A stretch of DNA of 32,768 nt from Brucella haematophila (GCF_005938105.1 NZ_VCPE01000028.1:1-32768); one strand, 5' to 3'. Shown: positions 6,027-15,865, numbered from the stretch's first letter. The notes: generated by a model from the sequence alone, not told the origin. Program-made: numbers and translations.

Positions 6027-8441
6027 ATGGCCACTGACGTAGAGACTCTTGTCGTTCAATTTTCAGCCGATTTCAAGCGTTTGGAGAACGCGATTAATCG
6101 GCAACGTGGTCAATTCACCCGCCAAATGAGCCGTATGGAAAAGTCCGCAGATGCCAGTGTGCAGCGCATAAATGCGGCGCTTGGAAACATCGGCAAGGGC
6201 ACAATGCAAGACCTCGCTGCTCCCCTAACCGGCATTACTGCCGCATTGGGCGCGCGCGAGTTGATGCAGTATGCGGATGCTTGGACGCAGGCTGGAAACC
6301 TTATTCGTTCGTCAGCGACGGCAGCTGGTGTTGGCGCACGTTCGCTGAATGAGTTGAAGGACGGTGCGAACGAAGCTCGGACAAGTCTCGAAGCCTATAC
6401 TGACCTATATGCTCGGCTGATCAGATCGGCCTCCGCCGTAGCCAAGTCGGAAGACGAGATTGCTTTGGCAACGTCGCTTGTCTCGAAAGCCTTTAAGGCT
6501 GGCGGTGCGTCCGCACAGGAACAAGCTGCTGGCATTCTCCAGCTCGGGCAAGCTTTGGGTTCTGGCGTATTGCAGGGCGATGAACTCCGGTCGTTGCGTG
6601 AAAACGCGCCGGTCATTGCGAAGGCAATTGCTGACGAGTTTAAGACCACGATCGCAGGCTTGAAGCAGCTTGGCGCCGATGGGAAACTGACGTCCGATCG
6701 CGTGTTCAAGGCTATCCTGAATGCACAAAAGGGTATTGAGGCTCAGTTCAAGGCCACCAACGCGACCATTGCCGACGCCTTTACGCAGATTAATAACGAG
6801 TTTACCGCTTATATCGGCAATGCCGATAAGTCAGCTGGCGCGAGTAGGCAACTGGTTCAGGCGCTGCAGTATGTTGCTGACAACTTCAAAGAAATAGCCG
6901 ACGTCGTCGCAGCCTTTGCGACCGTGCTGATTACGGCCTTTACTGGCAGGGCAATTGCAGGCGTCGTCGTTGGACTGGGCCAAGCTGTTGTTGCATTGGG
7001 CTCATTCCTGACCGCACTTCGTACAGGTACGAGTGTAGTTGCCGCCTTCAGTGCATCGCTCGGCCCTATTGGTCTTCTGGCTGGTGCAGCCGCCGGGGCC
7101 GTCTATTTGCTCTATAACAATATGTCCTCCGGTGATCGGGCTGCAAAAGCATTCAGTGACGCCATAGATGCCAACAAAGCAGCGCTCGAAGGCGCCGCCA
7201 CAGCATCGCGCCAGTACCAGACTGAATTGGTCAAGCAGATCAGTTTGCAGCTTGAAGCGGCAAAGTCTGCAGCGACTGCGGCTGACACCGCATTCGACGG
7301 TTGGCTGGCAAAAAGCCAAGCGCTTCGTAGTATGGGACTAGAATTCCAGCCCATTGAATCATTTGCGGCGGCAGCCAAGCAAACTGCGCAAAATGCGGGA
7401 AAAGCAGTTTATGAGCTGGAAAAGCAAAAAGCCCGCGCCGAAAAGATCCTCGCCTCAACGCCATCTGGCTACGGCGGCGGCATCGCGACTGCACCAGACG
7501 ACAAGAAGAAGGGCGGCACGAAGAAGACACCCGCCGAACGGTTCGACAGCGATATTCAACGTATCACCGACCGCACATCGGCTCTTGTCGCGGAGACTGA
7601 AGCGCAACGTCAGATCAATCCGTTGATTAATGACTATGGCTTTGCCATGGAAAAGGCGCGCACAGAGCAGGAACTGCTGAATGCTGCCCAGAAGGCGGGC
7701 GTTGCGCTTACTCCTGAGCTGCGAGCGCAGATCGCCCAGACCGCCGATCAGTGGGCACTTGCGAGTGCAGAGGCTAATAAGCTTGCCGAAGCGCAGAACC
7801 GTATTCGGGAAAACGCCGAAGACATGGCGGCCTTTCAGAAAGAATGGGTTGGAGGAATTGCCAGCGATCTTTTGAACGGGGCTGACGCAGCGGAGATATT
7901 TGCTAACTCCCTCGGACGTATCGCAGACAAGTTTATCGAGATCGGCCTTGCGAATATCTTCGATACCGACAAAGGAGGCTTCAATCTATTCGGTGCTCTG
8001 GGCGGCGTGTTCCGTAAGAACGGTGGCCCGGTAAAGCGTGCTGGCGGCGGTATCGTTCGCGGTCCTGGCGGGCCGCGCGGCGATAAAATTCCGGCGATGC
8101 TGAGCGACGAGGAATTCGTGGTGAATGCGGCAGCTACAAAGCGCAATCGCGCTTTGCTGGAAGCCATCAACAGCGGCGGCGTCATTAGACTGAAGGATGG
8201 CGGATCACCTTTGCGCGGGCCATCCATGCCGACCCTCCGCTCATCTGCCTCATCGCAGCAAGCGCAATCCGGCATTGCCGACGTTCGCGTATACGTGGAT
8301 CGTGACGGCAATTGGCAGGCCGAAGTCGAGCGCATTTCACAGCGGAACGTAAAACAGGGGCTTACCGCTTTTGACAAAACGGGCGCGATGCGAACGGCAC
8401 GCGATCTAAGGCAAGTCAATTCAAGGGGGCTAGCAAGGTAA
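6027..8441 (+). CDS. Tail tape measure protein
   Basis: The 804-residue protein sets tail length and is ejected at infection. Residues about 1-60 are coiled-coil-like (LVVQFSADFKRLENAINRQR). Residues about 75-265 form the tape measure N-terminal domain, including AGGASAQEQAAGILQLGQAL and LQGDELRSLRENAPVIAKAI. Hydrophobic segments near 290-360 are typical. The C-terminus has GGPVKRAGGGIVRGPGGPRG and IPAMLSDEEFVVNAAATKRN, a hallmark of lambda-like tape measures. AGGTG (6015-6019) precedes the ATG; because divergent passenger genes abut it, transcription must come from the upstream late operon or from a promoter inside them. Confidence 0.93.
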   Translation: MATDVETLVVQFSADFKRLENAINRQRGQFTRQMSRMEKSADASVQRINAALGNIGKGTMQDLAAPLTGITAALGARELMQYADAWTQAGNLIRSSATAAGVGARSLNELKDGANEARTSLEAYTDLYARLIRSASAVAKSEDEIALATSLVSKAFKAGGASAQEQAAGILQLGQALGSGVLQGDELRSLRENAPVIAKAIADEFKTTIAGLKQLGADGKLTSDRVFKAILNAQKGIEAQFKATNATIADAFTQINNEFTAYIGNADKSAGASRQLVQALQYVADNFKEIADVVAAFATVLITAFTGRAIAGVVVGLGQAVVALGSFLTALRTGTSVVAAFSASLGPIGLLAGAAAGAVYLLYNNMSSGDRAAKAFSDAIDANKAALEGAATASRQYQTELVKQISLQLEAAKSAATAADTAFDGWLAKSQALRSMGLEFQPIESFAAAAKQTAQNAGKAVYELEKQKARAEKILASTPSGYGGGIATAPDDKKKGGTKKTPAERFDSDIQRITDRTSALVAETEAQRQINPLINDYGFAMEKARTEQELLNAAQKAGVALTPELRAQIAQTADQWALASAEANKLAEAQNRIRENAEDMAAFQKEWVGGIASDLLNGADAAEIFANSLGRIADKFIEIGLANIFDTDKGGFNLFGALGGVFRKNGGPVKRAGGGIVRGPGGPRGDKIPAMLSDEEFVVNAAATKRNRALLEAINSGGVIRLKDGGSPLRGPSMPTLRSSASSQQAQSGIADVRVYVDRDGNWQAEVERISQRNVKQGLTAFDKTGAMRTARDLRQVNSRGLAR

Positions 8442-9052
8442 TGGCTGAACTTCTTCCTACTGGCCTTCGATATCAGCCGACTTTCCCGATCCTGAATCGC
8501 CCGGTTTCAATGTCTCAATACGGAGATCGGGCGATTTCAGCGATTGAAAACGGCGATCCGTTCTGGACGTGGACGGCCAAAGTCACCGATTTGACGAATG
8601 CCAAGAGAAATTTACTTGAGGCGTTCATCGATCGGTGTCGGGGCGGTCTGGTTACGGTGCATTACACCCCAAAGCATGTTTGCATCCCGCAGGCTTATTG
8701 GGGCGACGCCAATAACCCGGCAATAACTGGCACCGCGACGCTGGCTGCGATCAACGGCAATACACTTACGCTAAATGGCGTCGCAGTCGGTCTTAAACTG
8801 ATGAACGGCGATTTGATCGGGTTTACGGTCGGCGATTACAACTTCATCGCCCGCATCGTTGCTGATGCCACAGCAGCCAGCACGAGCGTGCAGGTGAAGA
8901 TCGAGCCGTTCTTACCGTCCTACATAACCGTCGGCGCGGCAGTGCGCTTCAAGAGCCCGGTGATGAACATGCGGCTGATGCCGAGGTCGTGGGAAATCGG
9001 CGATGGCAAGTTTCCCGATGCGTCGTTTCAGTTAATTGAGGTGCCGCGCTAA
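8441..9052 (+). CDS. Distal tail protein, hypothetical (Dit/gpM-position)
   Basis: The 203-residue product starts MAELLPTGLRYQPTFPILNR and overlaps the tape measure stop (TAATG). It has a beta-rich body with a repeat-like insertion around ITGTATLAAINGNTLTLNGV and ends SFQLIEVPR. Its position directly after the tape measure is that of distal tail or minor tail proteins, so a role in the tail tip is inferred. I do not recognise a catalytic motif. Confidence 0.75.
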   Translation: MAELLPTGLRYQPTFPILNRPVSMSQYGDRAISAIENGDPFWTWTAKVTDLTNAKRNLLEAFIDRCRGGLVTVHYTPKHVCIPQAYWGDANNPAITGTATLAAINGNTLTLNGVAVGLKLMNGDLIGFTVGDYNFIARIVADATAASTSVQVKIEPFLPSYITVGAAVRFKSPVMNMRLMPRSWEIGDGKFPDASFQLIEVPR

Positions 9053-9618
9053 TGGCTTTCCCAGCACGTCTACAGCAATTGCTCGACGAGGGCAGGGGCA
9101 AGATAGCCTCGGCCGTCAAAGTCGAATTCGGCACCGGCACTTATGGTTTTTTCTCGGGCAAAGGCAGCATCCCTTACGGCGGCCTCACGTACAACGGCAA
9201 TACGCTGATCGACATCGACGAGCCTATGTATGCGCTCGGCACTGCTGCCCAGCCTGTGACTATGAGATTGCCTGCTGCTGCTGATTTTGGGCTCACACCC
9301 GACAAGCTGAAGCTGATTGAGCAGGAAGACTACAAGAACCGTCCTATCACGTTTTACGACTTCTATTTCGACCCAGACACGAACGCGTTCCTTCACGCTG
9401 AGCCGACCTGGTACGGCTATGTCGATACTATCGACCACCGTGAGGAAGGCGACAATGTTTGGCTGGAAGGCAATATCGAAACCGGTGCGGTCGACAACTT
9501 CCGCGAAGGCTATCGTTATGCCTCGCACGAGGATCAGCAGCTTGTTTCGTTAGGCGACATGCTTTTCGAGTACGCAGCGAGGATCAAGAATGAATTCTTC
9601 AAAATCAAATTCGGCTAG
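9052..9618 (+). CDS. Minor tail protein (tail tip/hub), hypothetical
   Basis: The 188-residue protein begins MAFPARLQQLLDEGRGKI and is beta-rich, with DFYFDPDTNAFLHAEPTWYG and YVDTIDHREEGDNVWLEG. The C-terminal part, RYASHEDQQLVSLGDMLFEY, resembles the end of minor tail proteins that sit in the gpL/DUF2163 position. Stop and start of the neighbours overlap on both sides, so it is co-translated in the tip cluster. Function inferred from synteny. Confidence 0.72.
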   Translation: MAFPARLQQLLDEGRGKIASAVKVEFGTGTYGFFSGKGSIPYGGLTYNGNTLIDIDEPMYALGTAAQPVTMRLPAAADFGLTPDKLKLIEQEDYKNRPITFYDFYFDPDTNAFLHAEPTWYGYVDTIDHREEGDNVWLEGNIETGAVDNFREGYRYASHEDQQLVSLGDMLFEYAARIKNEFFKIKFG

Positions 9619-10027
9619 GATCTCGGGTTGGGATCGGGCGCTGGAAGATATCGCGACGGCGCACGTATCCATCACGCCAGAATGGGGCATCTCGGACTGC
9701 CTGATGACGGCGGCAGAGGCGATCGAAGCGGTTATCGGTGAAAACCCGCTCGCCGAGTTCCGGGGCAAATATAAAACCGAGGCCGGGGCCGCTCGCAAGA
9801 TGCGCGCCAATGGCTGCGAGAACGTCAAGGACGTTTTTGAGAACTACCTCAAGCTTGAACCCGTCAACCGGCTCTCTGCGCGTCGTGGCGACGTCGGCGT
9901 GATGCTGATCAACGACGAATACGTCGCCGGGTTCATTTGCGGCTCTGGCTTTGCGGTCAAACAGCCCAGCGGCCTCGCGTTCTTTCCAGTGACCGAAATC
10001 GAGCAGGCCTACAGGGTCGGCAGCTAA
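9590..10027 (+). CDS. Tail-tip NlpC/P60-like protein (DUF6950-like)
   Basis: The 145-residue product has WGISDCLMTAAEAIEAV (about 34-50), where the Asp-Cys pair matches the nucleophile region of NlpC/P60-like folds, and RRGDVGVMLINDEYVAGFIC (about 99-118), the usual RGD-V/I strand. The clear catalytic histidine of active peptidases is not obvious, so peptidoglycan cleavage during DNA entry is uncertain. It lies just before the J-like gene, the normal place of gpK-type proteins, and overlaps the previous gene by 29 bases. Confidence 0.72.
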   Translation: MNSSKSNSARISGWDRALEDIATAHVSITPEWGISDCLMTAAEAIEAVIGENPLAEFRGKYKTEAGAARKMRANGCENVKDVFENYLKLEPVNRLSARRGDVGVMLINDEYVAGFICGSGFAVKQPSGLAFFPVTEIEQAYRVGS

Positions 10028-10051
10028 TCACCACTACAATTTGCGCCTTTG

Positions 10052-10078
10052 AAGGTCCGCCAACAGCGGGCCTTTTTT
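10052..10078 (+). terminator. Intrinsic terminator between tail-tip genes
   Basis: AAGGTCCGC, loop CAACA and GCGGGCCTT form a 9-bp stem with one wobble, followed by a T6 tract (10073-10078). It separates the NlpC-like gene from the J-like gene inside the same late transcription unit. Confidence 0.7.
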
Positions 10079-10100
10079 GTTGCGCCTATGAGGCCGCCGT

Positions 10101-12701
10101 ATGCCATTTTTAGCGCCTATCTTCACCGCTATCGGCGGCATCGTGTCGAGCGTGGCCGCATGGGCGGCAGCCAGTCCGATCCTCGCCGGTATAGCTCAGA
10201 CCGCATTCGGCATTGCACTGAAATACGCGGTCAATGCTCTATTCCCTCCCAAGACGCAGAGCCGCGCATCTGAACTGGAAACCCAGTATGGCGCAAATAT
10301 CCCGCGCTCTGTCATTCTCGGCACATGTGCGACCGAAGGCCATCATATTTATCGCAATAGCTACGGTAGCGGCGGCCGTCTAATCCAAGACGTGTTCGTT
10401 CTGTCAAGCTTCCGCATTACGTCTGTACCGCGGGTCCGATACAACGGTGAGTGGCGCACGCTTATTGCGCAAGACGCGGACGGATACTGGCTTGTGCCGA
10501 ATGAAGGCACGAGCGGCGACGATCACGACAATGTACGCGTCAAGTTCTACTACGGCGCGATGGATCAGCAGGCCGAGCCGACGCTAATCAATAATGCCCG
10601 TCCTGCTGGTCGCTGGACAACGAACCATCGTGGCGCTGGCGTTGCCTATGCCATCGTGTTTTCCGAACTTCGCAAGAATGGTGATGGCCTCACCTCGCCA
10701 GCAAAGTTGCTGTTCGAAGTTGTCGGCGCGCCGCTGTATGACTGGCGCAAAGACACCACGATGGGCGGTGCGGGAGCGCATCGCTGGGATGACCAGAGCA
10801 CGTGGGAATACTCCGATAATCCGGTTGTCCAGATCTACAACCTGGAGCGCGGTTTCTTCAACGGCACGCAGCGCATGGTTGGCAAGGCTGTTCGTGCAAG
10901 CCGGTTGCCGTTGGCTGAGTATACCCAGGCGGCGAACATCTGCGATGAAAGTATGTCGGACGGTTCGAAGCGCTATCGCTCTCATGCGATTGCCAAGGAC
11001 GGCCCCGGCGCTAATCACGACGCTAACCTGACACCGATCCTTGAAGCCATGTGCGGCTCATGGGTGGAGCGTGTTGACGGCGAGTTCCCGATTGCGGGCG
11101 CTCCACAGGCCATCGTTGCCACGATCACCGATGACGATATCAAGCGTGGTGCGGCGTTGCGCTTCAGCGTCAAGCGCAAGCGCACGGAACTGATCAACAC
11201 TGTCGCGGCCTCGTATGTCTCGCCAGATGACTTCTATGAAACGAAGGACGCGGCAACCCGCATCGATGCCGGTGCATTGGCTGAAGATCGCGAAACGCTT
11301 GCCAGCGCCATTCCTTATGCCGCCGTCACTGATGTTCGGCAGGTGGATCGGCTTGCAGATATCGCGATCCGCGGCGCTCGTTATCAGGCTTCAGCCGAAA
11401 TTGTCGTTCATCCGAAATTCCTAGACACGATCAAGGAAGGCCGGTGGGTGCGCTGGAATAGCGCAAAATATGGCGACCGCACGTTTCAGGTTTTGACGCG
11501 CCAGCTTGGCGGGATCAATACCGATGGCGCTCGCGATATTTCCTTATCTTTGCAGCAGATCAGCAATGGCGTGTTTGATCCGACGGCCTATGAAACCAAC
11601 CCGCCGAACATCGTCGTTATTCCGCCTCCGCAATACCTGGCTGAAGTGCAGAACTTCTTCGCCATCCCGACGCTTGTTGTTGCGGATGGTCAAGGTGAAC
11701 TACCCGCTGCCAGACTGATCTGGGATAGTATCGATGATATCTCGGTCGTTGGTGTCAATATTGAGTACTGGCCGGCGAACGATCCCAGCCAGGTGTTCAC
11801 GCGATTTGTGACATGGGACGTGACGAACGTCCTACTGGTCGAAGGCCTGACCTCACTGACTGACTGGTTCGTTCGTACGCGCTTGCGCGTCGACAATGGC
11901 CGATCGGTGGCGTGGTCAACGAATACGCCATTCACCACGCTCAACGCAGCGGGCGACGATAGCCCGGTTGATTACGAGCGCCTCGACAGTGACGTGAAGG
12001 GCCTCATCAACTGGATGACTGACGACCGGCGCGAGGCGCTTCGTCAGGCGCAGGAAAACGCCACCAAGACCGCTGATGGCATGCTGGCCGGTTATGCAGA
12101 TAGCCGGTCGCTTCGTCGCGAACTTGCCAGCACATACGGCAAGGCGAAAGCTTCGTGGTCGGAAGACATCTATGTGGCGACCGGCCCGAATAGCGCCATC
12201 GTGCAGCAACTGACACAGTTGAACGCCGAGCTTGATGACAAGGCTGATGCCAGCGTCGTGACGCTTCTGTCTACGCGAGTGGATAATGTTGAGGGCCAAT
12301 ACACAGCCGTCGCGGATGCGATCACTGACGTGAACGCGTCGGTCGATGGCACTGTGGTTAACTCCGGCTGGCGCATGACATCGACGGTTGGCGCGGGTGG
12401 CACATCGGCCAGAATATCGGCCTATGCCCGCATCAGCACCGGCGACACTTGGAAACAGGCTGGCTGGTTCATCAACGTGACCCCGACGGGAAGCCAGTTC
12501 ATCGTCGTGTCCAACCAGTTCGCGATTGCCGATCCGAACAATAACGGCACCTTCACCTATCCGTTCGTCGTGCAGAACGGGCAGGTCTACATTCAAAATG
12601 CCCGTCTCGGAACGCTGTATTTCGACGTGCTTCAGTCCAACAATGGCAAGTTGATCATGCGCGGTTACGACAACTTTGCAGATATCAGGATTTTCACATG
12701 A
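10101..12701 (+). CDS. Tail tip attachment protein, lambda J-like host specificity protein
   Basis: The 866-residue protein starts with a hydrophobic stretch (FTAIGGIVSSVAAWAAASPI) and then AVNALFPPKTQSRASELETQ, a common opening of central tail-tip proteins. The region around 60-500 has the J-like hub features VRYNGEWRTLI, NPVVQIYNLERGFFNG and DDIKRGAALRFSVKRKRTEL. After 500 there are fibronectin-like beta segments (LIWDSIDDISVVGVNIEYWP), then a coiled region (LTQLNAELDDKADASVVTLL) and a C-terminal DUF1983-type tip. It forms the tail tip and probably contacts the receptor. Its stop overlaps the next ATG (ATGA). Confidence 0.88.
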   Translation: MPFLAPIFTAIGGIVSSVAAWAAASPILAGIAQTAFGIALKYAVNALFPPKTQSRASELETQYGANIPRSVILGTCATEGHHIYRNSYGSGGRLIQDVFVLSSFRITSVPRVRYNGEWRTLIAQDADGYWLVPNEGTSGDDHDNVRVKFYYGAMDQQAEPTLINNARPAGRWTTNHRGAGVAYAIVFSELRKNGDGLTSPAKLLFEVVGAPLYDWRKDTTMGGAGAHRWDDQSTWEYSDNPVVQIYNLERGFFNGTQRMVGKAVRASRLPLAEYTQAANICDESMSDGSKRYRSHAIAKDGPGANHDANLTPILEAMCGSWVERVDGEFPIAGAPQAIVATITDDDIKRGAALRFSVKRKRTELINTVAASYVSPDDFYETKDAATRIDAGALAEDRETLASAIPYAAVTDVRQVDRLADIAIRGARYQASAEIVVHPKFLDTIKEGRWVRWNSAKYGDRTFQVLTRQLGGINTDGARDISLSLQQISNGVFDPTAYETNPPNIVVIPPPQYLAEVQNFFAIPTLVVADGQGELPAARLIWDSIDDISVVGVNIEYWPANDPSQVFTRFVTWDVTNVLLVEGLTSLTDWFVRTRLRVDNGRSVAWSTNTPFTTLNAAGDDSPVDYERLDSDVKGLINWMTDDRREALRQAQENATKTADGMLAGYADSRSLRRELASTYGKAKASWSEDIYVATGPNSAIVQQLTQLNAELDDKADASVVTLLSTRVDNVEGQYTAVADAITDVNASVDGTVVNSGWRMTSTVGAGGTSARISAYARISTGDTWKQAGWFINVTPTGSQFIVVSNQFAIADPNNNGTFTYPFVVQNGQVYIQNARLGTLYFDVLQSNNGKLIMRGYDNFADIRIFT

Positions 12702-14281
12702 CGCAGATTATCCTTGGCTTCAAACCGGGCGTTGGCCCGGTTCTGAAGTGCCTGAAATATGACACGGATGATCCGCTGACACTGGCAAACACGGCATTCG
12801 ACAGGTTCTTTTACAATTCCGAGAATAGCAACCTGTCCTATGTGTTCCCGACGAACCCGTTTTTCTATCGCTCGGCAGAGCTGTCCGCGCTTCCGGCGAC
12901 ATTCAACATTACAAATGATCGGGGCAATGTTGTTATTTCTGGACGTGCTAACCCATCATCTGGAACAACTTTCTACAATGTCACGACGTACTACAGAATA
13001 ACGAATGCCTATCCGAGCATGGGCTATGTTCCAATGTCGGAGTTCAGACAGGTTGACTTGCTGACCAACCGAATTGAGTGCGGGTCTTTCCTCAGCTATT
13101 ACGCCTTGGTTGGCTCGACCAATCATAACGTGGTGACGGCGCAGCAATTCTATACCGTGATGGGCCGATTGGTTGGAACAACGAGCGGATCAACCACCTT
13201 TCCGACAGTTTACAACGGCATAATCTCCTCGACTGACCAAGGCTTTGTCGGGATGGGGGAATGGTTCGTCTGGAAAAATCAGCTGATCTACACCGACAAT
13301 AGAAACCCGAACGCCATTTATCCGAGTGTATGGGATTTGCCTGCCGATGCGTCGGCTATGCGGACCTATACGTCTACTGCGGGCCTTCTATCGTTGGAAG
13401 CAAGTTCCAGCCGGTTTGTGCTGTCCAGACCCGGCTATGATGTGAATACGACGAATGAGTTTGGCACGATCATCAGCTCGAACAATCGTTCGCCTGCTCT
13501 CTGCGTCATGAACGGAACAGAAAATAATATCCCGGGCAATGGATCGAGAACGATTTCAGCACCTGCTGGCGTCATTCTTTCGCAAAGGGCGGTCGTTGAC
13601 GTGATGTTCCGTGTCTCCGGTCAGACGTGGCGCGTACCTGGACTTCTGACCGACACCACAGCGGCGGGAATTTGGCGTTTATCTTACACCGTGTCCAATA
13701 ACAGCGTCACGTTCTACAATTCGGAGAAAGACGCCGTTGATTTGCGGTATGTCGTTTTCAACGTGGATGATCAGCCGACATCAACGGGCGGCAATCAGGT
13801 TATCTTTCGGGGAAACGATGGAGCGAGGGATTTCGTTCAGATCAAGAAACCCGGCACGAGTGACCCTGCCAGTCGTCCGAACGATATCCTCTTTGACAGC
13901 CGCTACCCGCAATTCCAGATCATCGCGCAGGGCTTTATTCCGATATCCAGCTTTGGCAATTCGTCGGCAGGGGACGCGGTATATAAGGGCGCGAGAACGT
14001 ATCGGCTGAACTTCAACAATGCCGGTTTCGTGCCCTATCTGAAATACTCAACCGTGTTTCCGAACTGCGTGACGACGCCGATCTACAGAGCCGAGCGCGG
14101 GGTTGATGTCTCCAACATATCCATGCTGGCCGAAGTGAACGACACCTATGTCGATTTCTTCTGCTCGCCCGATAGCGGTTGGTCCGATGCTTTCAGTCAG
14201 GCTGGCAGCTGGACCCGCCTTGATTACGGTGCCCGTATTCAGGGTGTCCGGTATTACATCTTCGGCATAACGCCGAGCTGA
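12698..14281 (+). CDS. Tail tip protein of unknown function
   Basis: This 527-residue protein starts MTQIILGFKPGVGPVLKCLK and is strikingly rich in Asn, Ser, Thr and aromatic residues, with no predicted membrane segment, as expected of an extended beta-structured virion protein. It is coupled to the J-like gene by ATGA and followed 17 bases later by the tail fibre gene. Short motif-like segments recur (SVTFYNSEKDAVDLRYVVFN, TFYNVTTYY). I do not recognise the family; a receptor-binding or baseplate accessory role is inferred only from position. Confidence 0.65.
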   Translation: MTQIILGFKPGVGPVLKCLKYDTDDPLTLANTAFDRFFYNSENSNLSYVFPTNPFFYRSAELSALPATFNITNDRGNVVISGRANPSSGTTFYNVTTYYRITNAYPSMGYVPMSEFRQVDLLTNRIECGSFLSYYALVGSTNHNVVTAQQFYTVMGRLVGTTSGSTTFPTVYNGIISSTDQGFVGMGEWFVWKNQLIYTDNRNPNAIYPSVWDLPADASAMRTYTSTAGLLSLEASSSRFVLSRPGYDVNTTNEFGTIISSNNRSPALCVMNGTENNIPGNGSRTISAPAGVILSQRAVVDVMFRVSGQTWRVPGLLTDTTAAGIWRLSYTVSNNSVTFYNSEKDAVDLRYVVFNVDDQPTSTGGNQVIFRGNDGARDFVQIKKPGTSDPASRPNDILFDSRYPQFQIIAQGFIPISSFGNSSAGDAVYKGARTYRLNFNNAGFVPYLKYSTVFPNCVTTPIYRAERGVDVSNISMLAEVNDTYVDFFCSPDSGWSDAFSQAGSWTRLDYGARIQGVRYYIFGITPS

Positions 14282-14298
14282 TCTCAGGAGAAAAATCC

Positions 14299-15342
14299 AT
14301 GACTATTTTGTCCGACTATGTGTCGGGAACGATTTCGCTCGCCAATGGGTCAGTGACGGTCACTGGCACCGGGACGTTGTTCGAGGTGACGCAGTTTCGG
14401 GAAGGCGACACTCTTCAAATCCAGAACCTGACGGCTGTCATTGCCAGCGTCGATAGCAATACCCAGTTGACGCTCACTGAGCCTTGGACCGGCGCAAGCA
14501 TCGTCAACGGTGCATACCGTGCTCGCCAGCTTGGCGATGGATCGCGGGTCTCGACGCAAGCCGCAACCATTATCGAACTGCTGGGCAATGGCATTCTGGC
14601 CAATATCGCTGAACTTGGCGTCGAAGAGAGCAAGGTTCTCATCGGTGGCCCGACAGGGGAATGGCAACTGAAGGACCAAGGCAAAATCGGCATCCAAGAC
14701 CCGAACGGAAGCCTTGGCAAGCTGGCGGCGCTAACGCTCGCGGCGAACAAAATTCTCAATACCGATGCATCAGGTGATCTTACCCAGTCTGACATTACGG
14801 CAACGGCCATTTCACTCCTTGCCGCCGCTGATCCTGCATCTGCTCGTTTGGTTCTTGGGGCATTCGCCTCTGCTGGTGGAGATATTTCAGGCCAGACTAA
14901 CTTCACCGGGGGTACAATCCAACTTGGTGCCGCTGGCGGAACGCGGACGCTATTACGTTACGACGGGACAATCAGTTATGACGGCGGGACCACATGGTAT
15001 CCGATCTATAGTGCTGGTGGGACTGGCTTCGTAATGATGGGCGCTCAAGGGTATATCGTGTTCCCAAATCTAGCCGCCCCCAATCGCCTGACCATTCAGT
15101 GGGGGTATGACACAGGTTCAGGTGATAGAACGATCACCTACCCTATTGCTTTCGCTAATAATTACACTGTCATTCCCGCAATTAGTAATGGAGCGGGGTC
15201 CGATGCCGGAAGTTCTGTATTCGTTGCGGTCAGTGCTTTTGCCACAACTGGATTTACAATCAGGCCACGATACATCAACGGAACAAGTGGGCCGGCTATT
15301 GCAACTCAACCAGTCGGATGGATAGCGGTGGGGAGAACTTGA
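14299..15342 (+). CDS. Tail fibre protein with gp53-like C-terminal domain
   Basis: The 347-residue protein begins with a repetitive beta domain (YVSGTISLANGSVTVTGTGT, residues about 6-75) that likely attaches to the tip. A low-complexity Ala/Leu-rich shaft follows, then a C-terminal domain (about 255-347) with TIQWGYDTGSGDRTITYPIA, FATTGFTIRPRY and final GWIAVGRT. That pattern matches the gp53-like tail fibre C-terminal domain, a receptor-binding knob. CAGGAGAAAAATCC precedes the ATG. The gene immediately upstream of a putative assembly protein and an O-antigen acyltransferase suggests a surface-polysaccharide receptor. Confidence 0.82.
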   Translation: MTILSDYVSGTISLANGSVTVTGTGTLFEVTQFREGDTLQIQNLTAVIASVDSNTQLTLTEPWTGASIVNGAYRARQLGDGSRVSTQAATIIELLGNGILANIAELGVEESKVLIGGPTGEWQLKDQGKIGIQDPNGSLGKLAALTLAANKILNTDASGDLTQSDITATAISLLAAADPASARLVLGAFASAGGDISGQTNFTGGTIQLGAAGGTRTLLRYDGTISYDGGTTWYPIYSAGGTGFVMMGAQGYIVFPNLAAPNRLTIQWGYDTGSGDRTITYPIAFANNYTVIPAISNGAGSDAGSSVFVAVSAFATTGFTIRPRYINGTSGPAIATQPVGWIAVGRT

Positions 15343-15343
15343 T

Positions 15344-15865
15344 ATGATTTTCGCTGTATTAGACGATAACAATGTGCCGAAGGGCTTTTACCGAGATGAT
15401 GTTCACGGTTCTAGAAACCGACCGATTTATGGGAACACTCCGGAACCAACGTCGGATGATCCATACCCAGTTGCGCCAGTAATTGGGGAAGAGACAAACC
15501 CTGATTGTCGCATTCCCGTAGAGGCTATAGAGATTACGGAGGCACAATGGCGTGAATGTCTTGAAAATAGTGGCCGACGCCAGTTCATCAAAAACGATGA
15601 TGGTGAATATCAGCTTGTCGAACATACGCCGCCAGAGCCAGAGCCAGACGCCACCGTTCTGCCAGCCGTTACTCTCTGGGAACGCATGACTGATGACGAG
15701 GCAGAGCAGGTCAACGCGGCGATGGCTACGCAGCCTTTCCGAACTCGACAAATCTTCCTGACGGCGAATACGTTCCGATCAGATCATGAGCTTTGGCCGC
15801 TGCTTGTTCAGATGGCGACGGAATTGTTTGGCGAAGAGAGAGCAGGTGATCTGTTGTTCAGTTAA
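15344..15865 (+). CDS. Tail fibre assembly-like protein
   Basis: The 173-residue product starts one base after the fibre gene stop and reads MIFAVLDDNNVPKGFYRDDV, then VPVEAIEI-like and ITEAQWRECLENSGRRQF, the usual opening of proteins encoded after tail fibres. The second half is acidic (PPEPEPD) and ends in a helical part (LWPLLVQMATELFGEE). Tail fibre chaperones have this position and N-terminal pattern, so an assembly role is likely but not proven. Confidence 0.68.
   Translation: MIFAVLDDNNVPKGFYRDDVHGSRNRPIYGNTPEPTSDDPYPVAPVIGEETNPDCRIPVEAIEITEAQWRECLENSGRRQFIKNDDGEYQLVEHTPPEPEPDATVLPAVTLWERMTDDEAEQVNAAMATQPFRTRQIFLTANTFRSDHELWPLLVQMATELFGEERAGDLLFS

Noticed and set aside
11916-12596. 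226-residue frame antisense to the J-like gene
   Set aside because: It is a shadow of a strongly supported tail gene, rich in Arg/His/Ser, with no motif.
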